Both the position numbers and the translations under genes were made by a program. From Sediminitomix flava (GTDB lineage: Bacteria; Bacteroidota; Bacteroidia; Cytophagales; Flammeovirgaceae), in contig NZ_QGDO01000003.1 of the NCBI RefSeq assembly GCF_003149185.1, positions 310,001-374,000 on the forward strand: a stretch of DNA of 64,000 nucleotides. Direction: 5' to 3'. Of the stretch, positions 37,975 through 46,025 are shown one piece after another. Positions within the stretch are counted from its first letter, which is position 1; each line of letters starts with the position of its first letter. Under the pieces are notes generated by a model that worked only from the letters and a program-made list of their open reading frames with translations, searched no databases and was not told the DNA's origin.

Positions 37975-38100
37975 GAGGTCAAATTTGTCGGTAAAAATAG
38001 TAAAGTTCTAAGTCAATCAGTGACTAAAGAAGGGATTTTTCAACGAAAATGAATGATGTAAAGCTATCATCATTTAGATTCTTGGAATAAACTGAATAAG

Positions 38101-38430
38101 ATGAAAAATCTATTGTTTTTACACCTCTTGATCTTCTTAGGGAGTTGTATTCAATTGGAAGAAAAAGAATTTAAATTGGAATATGCATGTGAGTCATGTA
38201 AAGAAACGCTAGAACATAAGCTTCTTAGTGAATTGAAAGGTGTGCATTATTCTAAGCTGAATAGAGATTCTGGGATTTTACGTCTTAAAGTAGATCCCAA
38301 AGAGTTTGATTTAGAATGCCTCTTTCATTTTTTGGAAGAAGAAGGTTTTTCGAGAGAAAATGAAAAGCCACTCTGTTGTTTGAATGAAGAGACCGAACTA
38401 GATGCAGTTGGAGAATTGAGTAGTAATTAA
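38101..38430 (+). CDS. Small lipoprotein with heavy-metal-associated-like domain
   Basis: This 109-residue protein has a lipoprotein signal ending in LGSC (Cys16). The remaining part resembles an HMA (ferredoxin-like) domain: a CESC metal-site-like pair near 30-33, then ELKGVHYSKLNRDSGILRLKVDP and a final helix and GF turn, as in copper chaperones of the CxxC type. An extra CC pair lies near 92-93. Tethering an HMA-like domain to the envelope by a lipid is unusual. It may bind copper or another thiophilic metal outside the cytoplasm. It is monocistronic. Confidence 0.6.
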   Translation: MKNLLFLHLLIFLGSCIQLEEKEFKLEYACESCKETLEHKLLSELKGVHYSKLNRDSGILRLKVDPKEFDLECLFHFLEEEGFSRENEKPLCCLNEETELDAVGELSSN

Positions 38431-38460
38431 TAAAAAAGGCAGCTAAAGAGCTGCCTGTAT
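38431..38460. terminator. Terminator between HMA-like gene and DEAD-box gene
   Basis: A perfect 7-bp GC-rich stem (38438-38444 with 38449-38455) with an AAAG loop. Six T follow on the minus strand, so it mainly ends the DEAD-box transcript. Confidence 0.8.
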
Positions 38461-38473
38461 ATATTATTTTAAA

Positions 38474-39901
38474 TTATCTTCTTTTTCCTCTTCCTCTTGA
38501 AGAGCTAGAACGAGAACTACCTCCACCTTTTGAAGAAGTTTTCTTCTTTTTAGATACATAAACAGAACTTCCTTTTGAAGATTGTCCTGCATTACGTCTC
38601 GCATTTCTTTGTTTCTTTTCCTGCTTCTTAACGTTTTTATCTTTCTTTTCGTGGAAAGCTCCTTTGTAGTTCGGGTCTTCCTTACGTTTCTGACGGTCAA
38701 TTTCCATTGCCATTTCCTGATGCTCCGCAAAAGGGGTTTCTTCAATCAGAACTTCAGCTGGAATATCTTTAACAGGAATTTCAAGACTAATTAATTCTTG
38801 AATTTTCTTTAAGTGATACTTTTCAGCAGGGTTACAGAACGTAAAAGCCGTACCTTCCGTATTCGCTCTTCCTGTTCGTCCAACTCGGTGTACATACTCT
38901 TCATAAAGTACAGGTATGTCAAAGTTGATCACATGAGATACTGCACTTACATCAATACCTCTTGCAGCTACATCAGTAGATACCAGAATATCAACTTCGT
39001 CATCTCTAAAGGCTTGAATCGTATTTATACGAGTATTTTGTCCTTTGTTCGCATGTAAAACTCTAATGTTTGCATCCTTAACCTTTCTTTCCAAGTACTT
39101 GAAAATACTATCAGCTGTTTGGCGTTTTCGAGCAAAAACAATTACTTTTTTGAATGTTTCACGATCGCTCAAAAAGTGTTCAAGGAGGTTGATCTTAGAT
39201 TTAATGTTTGGAACATAAAATAAAGACTGGTCAACCATCTCAGCAGTTGTAGCTTGAGGAGTTACCTCAACTGTTTCTGGAAACTCAAGGAATTCTTCAC
39301 TTAGTTTCACAACTGTTTGAGGCATTGTAGCTGAGAAAAGAAGGTTCTGACGTTTTTTACTAGGTAAAATTTCTAGCATTTGACGGATTTGAGGCATAAA
39401 ACCCATATCCATCATACGGTCAGCTTCATCCAAGACCATCGTATTGATTTCTTTCAAGTACAGTTCTCCTGTAGCGTATAAATCCATTACACGCCCTGGT
39501 GTACCAATCAGAATATCTACACCTTCTTTGATATCTTCTAACTGCTTTTTGATACCTATACCACCGAAAGCAACTTTGATTCTTAAGTCAGTATACTTTC
39601 CTAGGTTTGTTGCATTTTCTTTAATCTGAATGGCAAGCTCTCGGGTAGGAGCAAGAATCAAAGCTCTAGGATTATTACCCTGAGCGTATTTGATCTTCAT
39701 TAGAATAGGAAGAACAAATGCGGCTGTTTTTCCTGTACCAGTTTGAGCAATACCGAATAAGTCATGACCAGCTAGAGCCAATGGGATAGCTTTTTCTTGA
39801 ATTGGACTAGGAGCCGTAAAGCCTAAGTCATCAATAGCATTAAGAAGTTGTCGGTTCAGTTTGAATTGCTCAAATCCGTTGGTATTTGTTGATTGCTCCA
39901 T
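38474..39901 (-). CDS. DEAD-box RNA helicase, RhlE-like
   Basis: This 475-residue helicase has a Q-motif region (PSPIQEKAIP), motif I AQTGTGKT, Ia PTRELA, motif II DEAD, motif III SAT, and in the second RecA-like domain IVFARKR, STDVAARGID and HRVGRTGR. A 70-residue C-terminal tail is rich in Lys, Arg, Ser and Gly and probably binds RNA nonspecifically. The general form matches RhlE-type helicases of Bacteroidota that act in ribosome assembly, mRNA decay or cold adaptation. The gene is alone on the minus strand with a terminator downstream. Confidence 0.94.
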   Translation of the reverse strand: MEQSTNTNGFEQFKLNRQLLNAIDDLGFTAPSPIQEKAIPLALAGHDLFGIAQTGTGKTAAFVLPILMKIKYAQGNNPRALILAPTRELAIQIKENATNLGKYTDLRIKVAFGGIGIKKQLEDIKEGVDILIGTPGRVMDLYATGELYLKEINTMVLDEADRMMDMGFMPQIRQMLEILPSKKRQNLLFSATMPQTVVKLSEEFLEFPETVEVTPQATTAEMVDQSLFYVPNIKSKINLLEHFLSDRETFKKVIVFARKRQTADSIFKYLERKVKDANIRVLHANKGQNTRINTIQAFRDDEVDILVSTDVAARGIDVSAVSHVINFDIPVLYEEYVHRVGRTGRANTEGTAFTFCNPAEKYHLKKIQELISLEIPVKDIPAEVLIEETPFAEHQEMAMEIDRQKRKEDPNYKGAFHEKKDKNVKKQEKKQRNARRNAGQSSKGSSVYVSKKKKTSSKGGGSSRSSSSRGRGKRR

Positions 39902-40004
39902 TCAGAAATACAAATATTATTGGTAGAATTCTTTAGTTTCTTTTGACAAGAAGATCGCAAAGGTAGTGTTTTTGAACTAAACAATCTGAATTAGTAAGAA
40001 AATG

Positions 40005-40361
40005 TTAGGGAGTAATCACCCATTGCTCGGATGTTGATGTTTGGTTTTTGAATGTTTTTCTAAGACCTGTGGGGGTTGTGTCGAAGGTATTCCGAGTTGA
40101 AGTATCTACAAGTCTTACTTCTTTTGACTGACCAGAAATAAAACCTTCAATTTCTACAATAGATAGCCCATCTAGTAAGCCGTGATTCTTGAATTGGTTT
40201 TTGTCTTTGTCTTCAATGTAAACGTTGTAAATATTTGTAGACTGATTTACAATTTTGAGGTTGTAAAAGACCGGAGATTCATCAAAGGCATGATTGCAAG
40301 AACTTCCGATAATCAACAGCCCAATACATAAAAAGCATAAAATAAAGCTGTTATTCTTCAT
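40005..40361 (-). CDS. Small hypothetical lipoprotein
   Basis: I do not recognise this protein of about 118 residues. It begins with MKNNSFIL and has a signal peptide ending in a lipobox IGSSC (Cys22). The mature part is strand-rich, with NLKIVNQSTNIYNVYIED and a C-terminal QWVITP. An upstream in-frame start nine codons earlier exists but would put extra charged residues before the signal, so ATG 40361 is preferred. It lies 27 nt from the end of an upstream gene (hisC ends 55 bp upstream), perhaps co-transcribed with hisC. Confidence 0.6.
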   Translation of the reverse strand: MKNNSFILCFLCIGLLIIGSSCNHAFDESPVFYNLKIVNQSTNIYNVYIEDKDKNQFKNHGLLDGLSIVEIEGFISGQSKEVRLVDTSTRNTFDTTPTGLRKTFKNQTSTSEQWVITP

Positions 40362-40415
40362 GGTTAGTTTAGTTTTCAGAAAGAACAACAGCTTTATTTT
40401 TCTTGGTTCCTAGCC

Positions 40416-41465
40416 TTATGAAAGCTCTTGTAAAGTTTCAATAAGGGCTATATTTTCTTCACGAGTACCTGCTGTAATACGCAAACAGCCTTCGCACTGA
40501 GCTACATGAGATTGGTTTCTCACAATAATCAATTTATTTAGTAGCGTAGTGAATACTTTATTAGGATTAGAAACTCTGACTAAGATGAAGTTAGTATCTG
40601 AAGGATAAATCTTTTCTACAACACTTAGCTTTGCAAATTCCTCTTCTAAGAATTTACGCTCTATGATCATATCTTCAACCATTTTAGTCATCTGTTCTTT
40701 TTGAGAAAGGGCTTTCAAAGCAGTTTCTTGTGTCAGTTGACTTAAGTTGTAAGGAGGCTTGATTTTGTTTAGCATATGTATGATTTCACTAGAAGCAAAT
40801 CCCATCCCTAAGCGAAGACCTGCCATACCCCAAGCTTTTGAGAAAGTTTGTAAAACAATCATGTTAGGGTATTTGTCAAGCATTGATGTAAAGCTATCAC
40901 GTCCGCTAAATTCCAAGTAAGCCTCATCAATAACTACGATCCCATTGTAATCTGATTCTAGGATATTAATAATTGCTTGGTATGCTAAGTTGTTACCTGT
41001 AGGGTTATTTGGAGTACATACGTAGACAACTTTTGTGTTTTCGTCAATTAATTCATGTACCTTTTTTTCATCCATTTGGAAGTTTTGATCCAAAGGAGCT
41101 TCTTTTACCTCTACAGTATTGATTAAGGCATTAACCTTGTACATCGCAAATGTTGGAGGCATGATCAAGATATTGTCTTGGTATGGCTCACAAAAAGTAC
41201 GAGTAATATAATCTATTATTTCATCAGACCCATTGCCTAGAAAAATTTGATTTGCAGCCACATTCTTAATTTCTGCTATTTCTTTTTTCAACTCTTTCTG
41301 ATAAGGATCAGGGTATCTATTGAAATCCAAGTTTCCTACTGAATGATATGGGTTCTCATTGGCATCAATAAAAATTCCTTCATTACCACTATATTCATCT
41401 CTTGCCGATGAGTATGGTTTTAGCGTTAAAATGTGTTTTCTGACCAGTTTTTCTAGATTAAACAT
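40416..41465 (-). CDS. hisC: Histidinol-phosphate aminotransferase
   Basis: This 349-residue fold-type I PLP enzyme shows the HisC pattern: LKPYSSAR near the N-terminus, DANENPY, LGNGSDEIIDY, PTFAMYK, CTPNNPTGN, VIDEAYLEF, the PLP lysine in TFSKAWGMAGLRLG (Lys210) and ITAGTREEN near the end. It transfers an amino group from glutamate to imidazole-acetol phosphate in histidine synthesis. It is not next to other his genes; the HisIE-like gene is about 9 kb away. The related family also includes aromatic aminotransferases, so activity is strongly but not absolutely implied. Confidence 0.9.
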   Translation of the reverse strand: MFNLEKLVRKHILTLKPYSSARDEYSGNEGIFIDANENPYHSVGNLDFNRYPDPYQKELKKEIAEIKNVAANQIFLGNGSDEIIDYITRTFCEPYQDNILIMPPTFAMYKVNALINTVEVKEAPLDQNFQMDEKKVHELIDENTKVVYVCTPNNPTGNNLAYQAIINILESDYNGIVVIDEAYLEFSGRDSFTSMLDKYPNMIVLQTFSKAWGMAGLRLGMGFASSEIIHMLNKIKPPYNLSQLTQETALKALSQKEQMTKMVEDMIIERKFLEEEFAKLSVVEKIYPSDTNFILVRVSNPNKVFTTLLNKLIIVRNQSHVAQCEGCLRITAGTREENIALIETLQELS

Positions 41466-41645
41466 GATGAGCTAGTTTTAAAATATTATTTATTAACCTA
41501 CCTTAAAAGGTAATAAGCTGCTTCTGCAACTATTTTTTTAGACTAATGTTATTGTGACGTAATCCAAAGGCTGAAAATAAAAATATATTTTCATTTTCCT
41601 TTGTAAAATGCAAAGGGATTCACCAAAAACTATACTATTGTTAAA

Positions 41646-41987
41646 TTGCTAAGACCTTATCATCAAATATTTCTTAATCAATTCATTGCTATAATTATAG
41701 CATTCATTGTGACGGGAGGAGCTGAATATATACTTCACTTTTCCATAGAAGATGAAGGCATTTGCTATGCTATTCTGTTAGAAAGTGATGATTTTGAGGA
41801 GGATGAGGAAGAAAAAGAATCTAAAAAAGAAATAGATGAAGAAAAGGTCTTCCCTGAATTTGATTACCCTTATTTACTGACTTGTTTGAGCAATGTTTTT
41901 TTTGATTTATACGATTTAAATATACCTCATTCCTTTATACAAGAAGTTATAAAACCACCTCCAGAACAGCCTTCCATTTTCGTGTAA
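41646..41987 (+). CDS. Small acidic membrane-anchored hypothetical protein upstream of SulP
   Basis: This 113-residue frame starts at TTG because no ATG or GTG is available between the preceding in-frame stop (41604) and the hydrophobic N-terminus. One hydrophobic helix (about 9-30) is followed by a very acidic stretch (residues 48-65, mostly Glu and Asp), then aromatic segments and a C-terminal PPPEQP. Small Bacteroidota proteins with this layout are often found before transporters, which supports a real gene. It lies 98 bp before the SulP gene. Function unknown. Confidence 0.45.
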   Translation: MLRPYHQIFLNQFIAIIIAFIVTGGAEYILHFSIEDEGICYAILLESDDFEEDEEEKESKKEIDEEKVFPEFDYPYLLTCLSNVFFDLYDLNIPHSFIQEVIKPPPEQPSIFV

Positions 41988-42024
41988 TATTTATTCAAAA
42001 TTCATTTTCAAATCGAATCGGATG

Positions 42025-42048
42025 TATAGGTTTTAAGTTATACCTATA
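42025..42048. other. Short inverted repeat before the SulP gene
   Basis: TATAGGT at 42025-42031 and ACCTATA at 42042-42048 are exact inverted copies with ten bases between. No T tract follows, so it is more likely an operator or leader hairpin than a terminator. It ends 37 bases before the SulP start codon. Confidence 0.3.
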
Positions 42049-42085
42049 TAGACTCCGTGTGTTTTGTGCTTTATTACTTAAGATT

Positions 42086-43633
42086 ATGGAGAACAAAAAA
42101 TCAACAGGAAAAGATATAGTCGCTGGATTCGTCGTTTTTTTAGTTGCCTTACCATTGTGTTTAGGGATTGCATTAGCCTCTGGAGCCCCTTTGTTTTCGG
42201 GCTTGATAGCCGGAATAGTAGGAGGAATCGTTGTTACTTCAATTAGTCATTCTGCCATTGGAGTGAGTGGGCCTGCTGCAGGACTTGCTGTTATTGTCGC
42301 TACTGCAATTGCTGATTTAGGTTTTGAACCCTTTTTGTTGGCTGTAGTTTTGGCTGGCTTGATACAGATTGTTGCAGGTTTTGGTAAAATAGGTATTCTT
42401 GGTCAGTATTTCCCTTCATCTGTTATCAAAGGGATGTTAGCAGGTATTGGCGTTTCAATTTTTCTAAAGCAAATTCCTCATGCTTTGGGTTTTGATCGAG
42501 CTTATGAAGGGGAAATTGAATTCTTCCAACAAGATGGAATGAATACTTTTTCAGAAATCGTTCATGCTTTTATGTTTCCAAGTATAGGAGCCGTCATGAT
42601 AACCATTGTCTCGTTGGCGATTCTCATTTTTTGGAATAGTGAAAGAGGAAAAAAGATATCATTTATAAATGCTTTTCCAGGGCCTTTACTCGTAGTTTTA
42701 TTAGGTGTAGGAATGAATCAATTGTACAGTGTTTTTATACCAGAATGGACATTGAACAATACTGATGGAGGTAATACTCATTTAGTAAATTTACCCGTTC
42801 TCAGTACTTTCGAGGACTTCAAGTCTGTGCTTACATTTCCTGATTTTTCTATGATAGGGGAGAAGGGAGTCTGGATCACAGCACTTACATTAGCAGTAGT
42901 GGCTAGCTTGGAAACACTTCTTAGTGTGGAAGCTTCAGACAAATTAGACCCCTTAAAAAGAATTACACCAACTAATAGGGAATTGATTGGTCAAGGTGTA
43001 GGTAACACCATTTCAGGTTTAATTGGTGGTATTCCTGTAACTCAAGTAATCGTAAGAACAACTACCAATGTTGTCTCTGGAGGAAGAGGAAGAGCGTCAG
43101 CGTTCTCTCATGGTATTTTTCTTTTGGTTTGTGTCATTCTAATTCCTGCCACTTTAAATCTAATTCCTTTAGCTTCTTTGGCAGCTATCCTTTTGATGAT
43201 TGGGTATAAACTGGCTAGTCCAAAATTATTTGTAGAGCAGTATGAAAATGGGAGAGTTCAATTTATACCATTTATCGTAACTATTCTGGGGCTTGTGTTC
43301 ACAGATATGCTTACTGGAATTGGTATTGGAATGGTAGTCGCATTTTTCCATATTTTATTGAATAATTATCGTACACCATTCAATATTGAGAAGGAGACGA
43401 TAGGAACAAAAGAAACGATGTATATCACTCTGGCTGAAGAAGTCTCATTTTTGAATAAGGCTAGTATTTCTGGTTTACTAAATAAAATTCCTGATAATAC
43501 GAAGGTGGTTATTGATGGTTCCAGATCAGTTGTTATTGATCATGATGTAATTGGTTTGATAAAAGATTTTTCTAATAGTGCGCCAATGAAAAATATTGAT
43601 TTGGAGATCAAAGGAATCCTTAAACTAGCCTAA
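42086..43633 (+). CDS. SulP family inorganic anion transporter
   Basis: This protein of about 515 residues has 12-14 hydrophobic helices with SulP marks: DIVAGFVVFLVALPLCLGIA at the start, GVSGPAAGLAVIVA in the helix-3 region, ASLETLLSVEASDKLDP and GGIPVTQVIVRTTTNVVSGG (each at the 20-residue limit). The C-terminal 80 residues form a STAS-like domain (KVVIDGSRSVVIDHDVIGLI). The ATG at 42086 is chosen over a GTG nine codons earlier. SulP members carry sulfate, bicarbonate or other anions; this form resembles bacterial bicarbonate/sulfate transporters. Substrate uncertain. Confidence 0.9.
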   Translation: MENKKSTGKDIVAGFVVFLVALPLCLGIALASGAPLFSGLIAGIVGGIVVTSISHSAIGVSGPAAGLAVIVATAIADLGFEPFLLAVVLAGLIQIVAGFGKIGILGQYFPSSVIKGMLAGIGVSIFLKQIPHALGFDRAYEGEIEFFQQDGMNTFSEIVHAFMFPSIGAVMITIVSLAILIFWNSERGKKISFINAFPGPLLVVLLGVGMNQLYSVFIPEWTLNNTDGGNTHLVNLPVLSTFEDFKSVLTFPDFSMIGEKGVWITALTLAVVASLETLLSVEASDKLDPLKRITPTNRELIGQGVGNTISGLIGGIPVTQVIVRTTTNVVSGGRGRASAFSHGIFLLVCVILIPATLNLIPLASLAAILLMIGYKLASPKLFVEQYENGRVQFIPFIVTILGLVFTDMLTGIGIGMVVAFFHILLNNYRTPFNIEKETIGTKETMYITLAEEVSFLNKASISGLLNKIPDNTKVVIDGSRSVVIDHDVIGLIKDFSNSAPMKNIDLEIKGILKLA

Positions 43634-43934
43634 AGTCATTTTTTGATAGGCTTTTAAATATTGATATGCTAGAAAGTGTAAATCTTAAACTGTTCTATAG
43701 AAAAGTACTCAACCTCTAATTATTTGTTAAAGACTTCCCTCTAGGTTAAAACTTAGAGAGAAGTCTTTTTTCTATAGCCAAATTTCTTTTCGAGCTAGGG
43801 CATTGTCCTGATTTTTGGATTTAAAACTCGCTCTCTTGTACTTTTTAAAAGGAAATTATTCCTCTTCGAAAGAGGTTTTCTCATTAAATTATAAATGCTA
43901 ATCAAAGAGGTCTCGAAATCTAATATTCTACTTT
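43634..43934. other. 301-bp intergenic region
   Basis: Apart from the terminator at 43731-43772 this stretch shows no convincing gene. The 43773-43934 part is AT-rich and presumably holds the promoter of the following quinone-reductase gene, but no exact -33/-7 pair is clear. Confidence 0.5.
43731..43772 (+). terminator. Intrinsic terminator after SulP
   Basis: A 17-base stem (43731-43747 with 43750-43766) with one mismatch and one G-T pair runs directly into seven T. Confidence 0.8.
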
Positions 43935-44525
43935 ATGAAAAATGTATTTATCATAAATGGTCATCAGAAATATCCATTTTCAGAAGGGAAATTGAATGCG
44001 AGTTTTGCGGAGAAAGCAGAGCTTTTTTTTAATCGTAATGGATATAATGTAAAGAAAACTACGATGGAGGATGAGTATGATGTAAATGAGGAGATTGAGA
44101 AGTTTAAGTGGGCTGATTTAGTTTTTTTTCAGACACCTATTAACTGGATGGGAGTCAGTTGGTCTTTTAAAAAGTATATAGACCATGTTTTTTCTACAGG
44201 AATGATGGGCGAGATGTCAGATGGAGATGGAAGAACAAGAGAAGAACCTAAGAAAAATTATGGATTAGGGGGGAAGTTACAAGGAAAGTACATGATGTCG
44301 GTAACTGCAAATGCTCCGAAAGAAGCTTTCAATGACCCCAATGAGACTTTTTTTGGTGGAATAAGTGAAGATGATTTGTTAAGACCAATGCATTTGAATT
44401 TTCGATGGTTTGGTTATGAGCCATTACCTACTTTTATGGCTTATGATGTTATGAAAAACCCAGAGATTGAAAGTGATTTTAAACGTTTTGATGATCACCT
44501 CAATACTCTTTTCTTACAGAAATAA
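43935..44525 (+). CDS. mdaB: MdaB-like NAD(P)H quinone reductase (flavodoxin-like fold)
   Basis: This 196-residue protein matches MdaB/NQO-type flavoproteins: VFIINGHQKYPFSEGKLN (FMN/FAD phosphate region), the DLVFFQTPINWMGVSW strand with conserved Pro-Trp, and FFGG near 150. Such enzymes reduce quinones by two electrons with NAD(P)H and protect against oxidative stress. The next gene, two bases after its stop, encodes a peroxiredoxin-like protein, which supports a redox-defence role for this two-gene unit. Confidence 0.88.
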   Translation: MKNVFIINGHQKYPFSEGKLNASFAEKAELFFNRNGYNVKKTTMEDEYDVNEEIEKFKWADLVFFQTPINWMGVSWSFKKYIDHVFSTGMMGEMSDGDGRTREEPKKNYGLGGKLQGKYMMSVTANAPKEAFNDPNETFFGGISEDDLLRPMHLNFRWFGYEPLPTFMAYDVMKNPEIESDFKRFDDHLNTLFLQK

Positions 44526-44527
44526 AT

Positions 44528-45046
44528 ATGACTAGACCTACACCAAAACAAAAAGCTCCGAGTTTGAAATTTTCATTGCTAGATGGCAGTGAGTGGAGCT
44601 TGAGCGAACATAAGGCTGATCCATTTACACTAATTATCTTTTATAGAGGATTGCATTGTCCGTTGTGTAAAAAGTATTTAGAACAGCTGAAAGAATTACT
44701 ACCCGATTTCAAAAAGCAAGGAGTTGAAGTAGTGGCTGTAAGTATGGACTCCGAAAAAAGAGCAAGACTTTCGAGACAGAAATGGGAAATATCTGAGTTG
44801 ACACTCGGTTATGGACTTTCAGAAGAGACTGCGAGAAGTTGGGGGTTATATATGAGTAAAGGCGTAAAAGAAGGAGAACCAGATGTTTTTAGTGAACCGG
44901 GTTTGTTCTTGATCGATAAAGACGAACTAGTTTATTATGCGTCTATGAATAGTAATCCTTGGGGAAGACCTTACCTTCCTTCTTTTGTGAAAGCAGTTGA
45001 TTACATCATATCTTCGGGCTATCCTGCTAGGGGTGAAATGCTATAA
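44528..45046 (+). CDS. Peroxiredoxin-like (AhpC/TSA) protein
   Basis: This 172-residue thioredoxin-fold protein has FYRGLHCPLCKKYLEQL, a CxxC-like active site where peroxiredoxins have the peroxidatic Cys, and PGLFLIDKDELVYYAS, the typical later strand. It belongs to the AhpC/TSA group with a CPLC centre rather than a classical 2-Cys Prx. It probably reduces peroxides or disulfides in the cytoplasm; no signal peptide is seen. It is coupled to the mdaB-like gene. Confidence 0.85.
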   Translation: MTRPTPKQKAPSLKFSLLDGSEWSLSEHKADPFTLIIFYRGLHCPLCKKYLEQLKELLPDFKKQGVEVVAVSMDSEKRARLSRQKWEISELTLGYGLSEETARSWGLYMSKGVKEGEPDVFSEPGLFLIDKDELVYYASMNSNPWGRPYLPSFVKAVDYIISSGYPARGEML

Positions 45047-45060
45047 GATATAGTCAAGAA

Positions 45061-45104
45061 ATGGCATTCTAAAGGAGTGATTTCCCTTCTCTTTTAGAAT
45101 GTCA
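45061..45104. terminator. Hairpin between convergent genes
   Basis: A 13-bp stem with one G-T pair joins 45061-45073 to 45092-45104. It overlaps the last codons of the minus-strand gene and lacks a T tract, so termination is uncertain. Confidence 0.4.
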
Positions 45105-45900
45105 TGATATATTTCAAGTTACCACTGTTGAATACTTTTTTAAAGCCTTGTGATAATAATTTATCTTGACTTTCCGCATTATTCAAACGATGAGGATAAT
45201 GCCTTTCCCCAGAGTTAGGATTAATCCAAAATTCCATAGGAGGAGTTGTTTCCAATAACTTGAATCCCATTTTTTCATAAACAGAGCCATCAGACCAATC
45301 TCTGTCTACATAACTCATAATATCTTCTGGCTGAATCTCACGAATGAAGTGCTTGAGTAGTTTACTCATTCCTCCTGTTACGGTATAACCCAGTTTATTA
45401 CAATGACGAATGAGTTCATAGGAAAGTACTTCTTTTCCGTTTCTATGAATTGGTCTCGGTTTGCTAAAAGACATTACAGCGTAAAGAGTGTCTTCAATGA
45501 AAAGGCCATATTTATGTTTAGCATTTGTAGGAATCTGAAGATGATTCTCTTCTAAGAAAATATGAAGTTCAGGTTGATTAATTTTTCTGATTTTACCTTT
45601 TCGAGCAAAAACAGTTTTTGTTTGACCTAGTAAGGATAGTATTCTTGACTGCAGAATGATTCGCTTTTTTAGCCATTCATCTTCGGACAGGTGAATGTGC
45701 TTGTATCCTAAGTCTTGAGCATGAGAAATGGATTGTAGCTTTTGGTTGCTATCAAGAGGGGCTGCCATTGAATTAATTCTGAAAATCAACATTTTTTCAG
45801 GAATAGATATACTTTCAATCTTATCTTCCGAATAAGCTACTGCTATTTTAAACTGGCTATTTTCTTGTAAAAATTCTAGAACCTCCCTACCAAAATCCAT
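45094..45900 (-). CDS. Uncharacterised protein with GNAT/Hef-endonuclease-tail-like domain
   Basis: This 268-residue protein is not a standard household gene. Its C-terminal half (about 130-250) has SYELIRHCNKLGYTVTGG, a KLLKHF helix and MSYVDRDWSDGSVYEKMGF. This pattern is common in phage Hef-like homing endonuclease tails and in related GNAT-like proteins, where YEKMGF is the acetyl-CoA-fold turn. No HNH or GIY-YIG nuclease motif is obvious in the N-terminal half, which instead may contribute a separate fold. It may be an acetyltransferase-like or phage-derived protein. Function unknown. Confidence 0.5.
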   Translation of the reverse strand: MDFGREVLEFLQENSQFKIAVAYSEDKIESISIPEKMLIFRINSMAAPLDSNQKLQSISHAQDLGYKHIHLSEDEWLKKRIILQSRILSLLGQTKTVFARKGKIRKINQPELHIFLEENHLQIPTNAKHKYGLFIEDTLYAVMSFSKPRPIHRNGKEVLSYELIRHCNKLGYTVTGGMSKLLKHFIREIQPEDIMSYVDRDWSDGSVYEKMGFKLLETTPPMEFWINPNSGERHYPHRLNNAESQDKLLSQGFKKVFNSGNLKYIMTF

Positions 45901-45985
45901 CTTAGTACTTAATATTTTAACTACAAATTTAAATGATTCTTTGATATAAAGCGCCTTAAAGCAAAGGAGGTTTGTAGGGTTTTCT

Positions 45986-45993
45986 TAATTTTG
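45986..45993 (+). promoter_or_regulatory. Candidate -7 element upstream of acyl-CoA reductase
   Basis: TAATTTTG matches the Bacteroidota -7 consensus TAnnTTTG exactly. The nearest upstream TTTG (45971-45974) is closer than usual, so the -33 element is unclear. Transcription would start about 25 bases before the ATG. Confidence 0.35.
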
Positions 45994-46025
45994 CATGGAA
46001 TTGGAATTATGACTAGAGATAGATT

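Noticed and set aside
38464-38745. A 93-codon minus-strand frame rich in Lys and Arg
   Set aside because: It lies out of frame inside the C-terminal tail of the DEAD-box helicase; its basic composition only mirrors the Lys/Arg/Ser/Gly-coding repeats of that gene.
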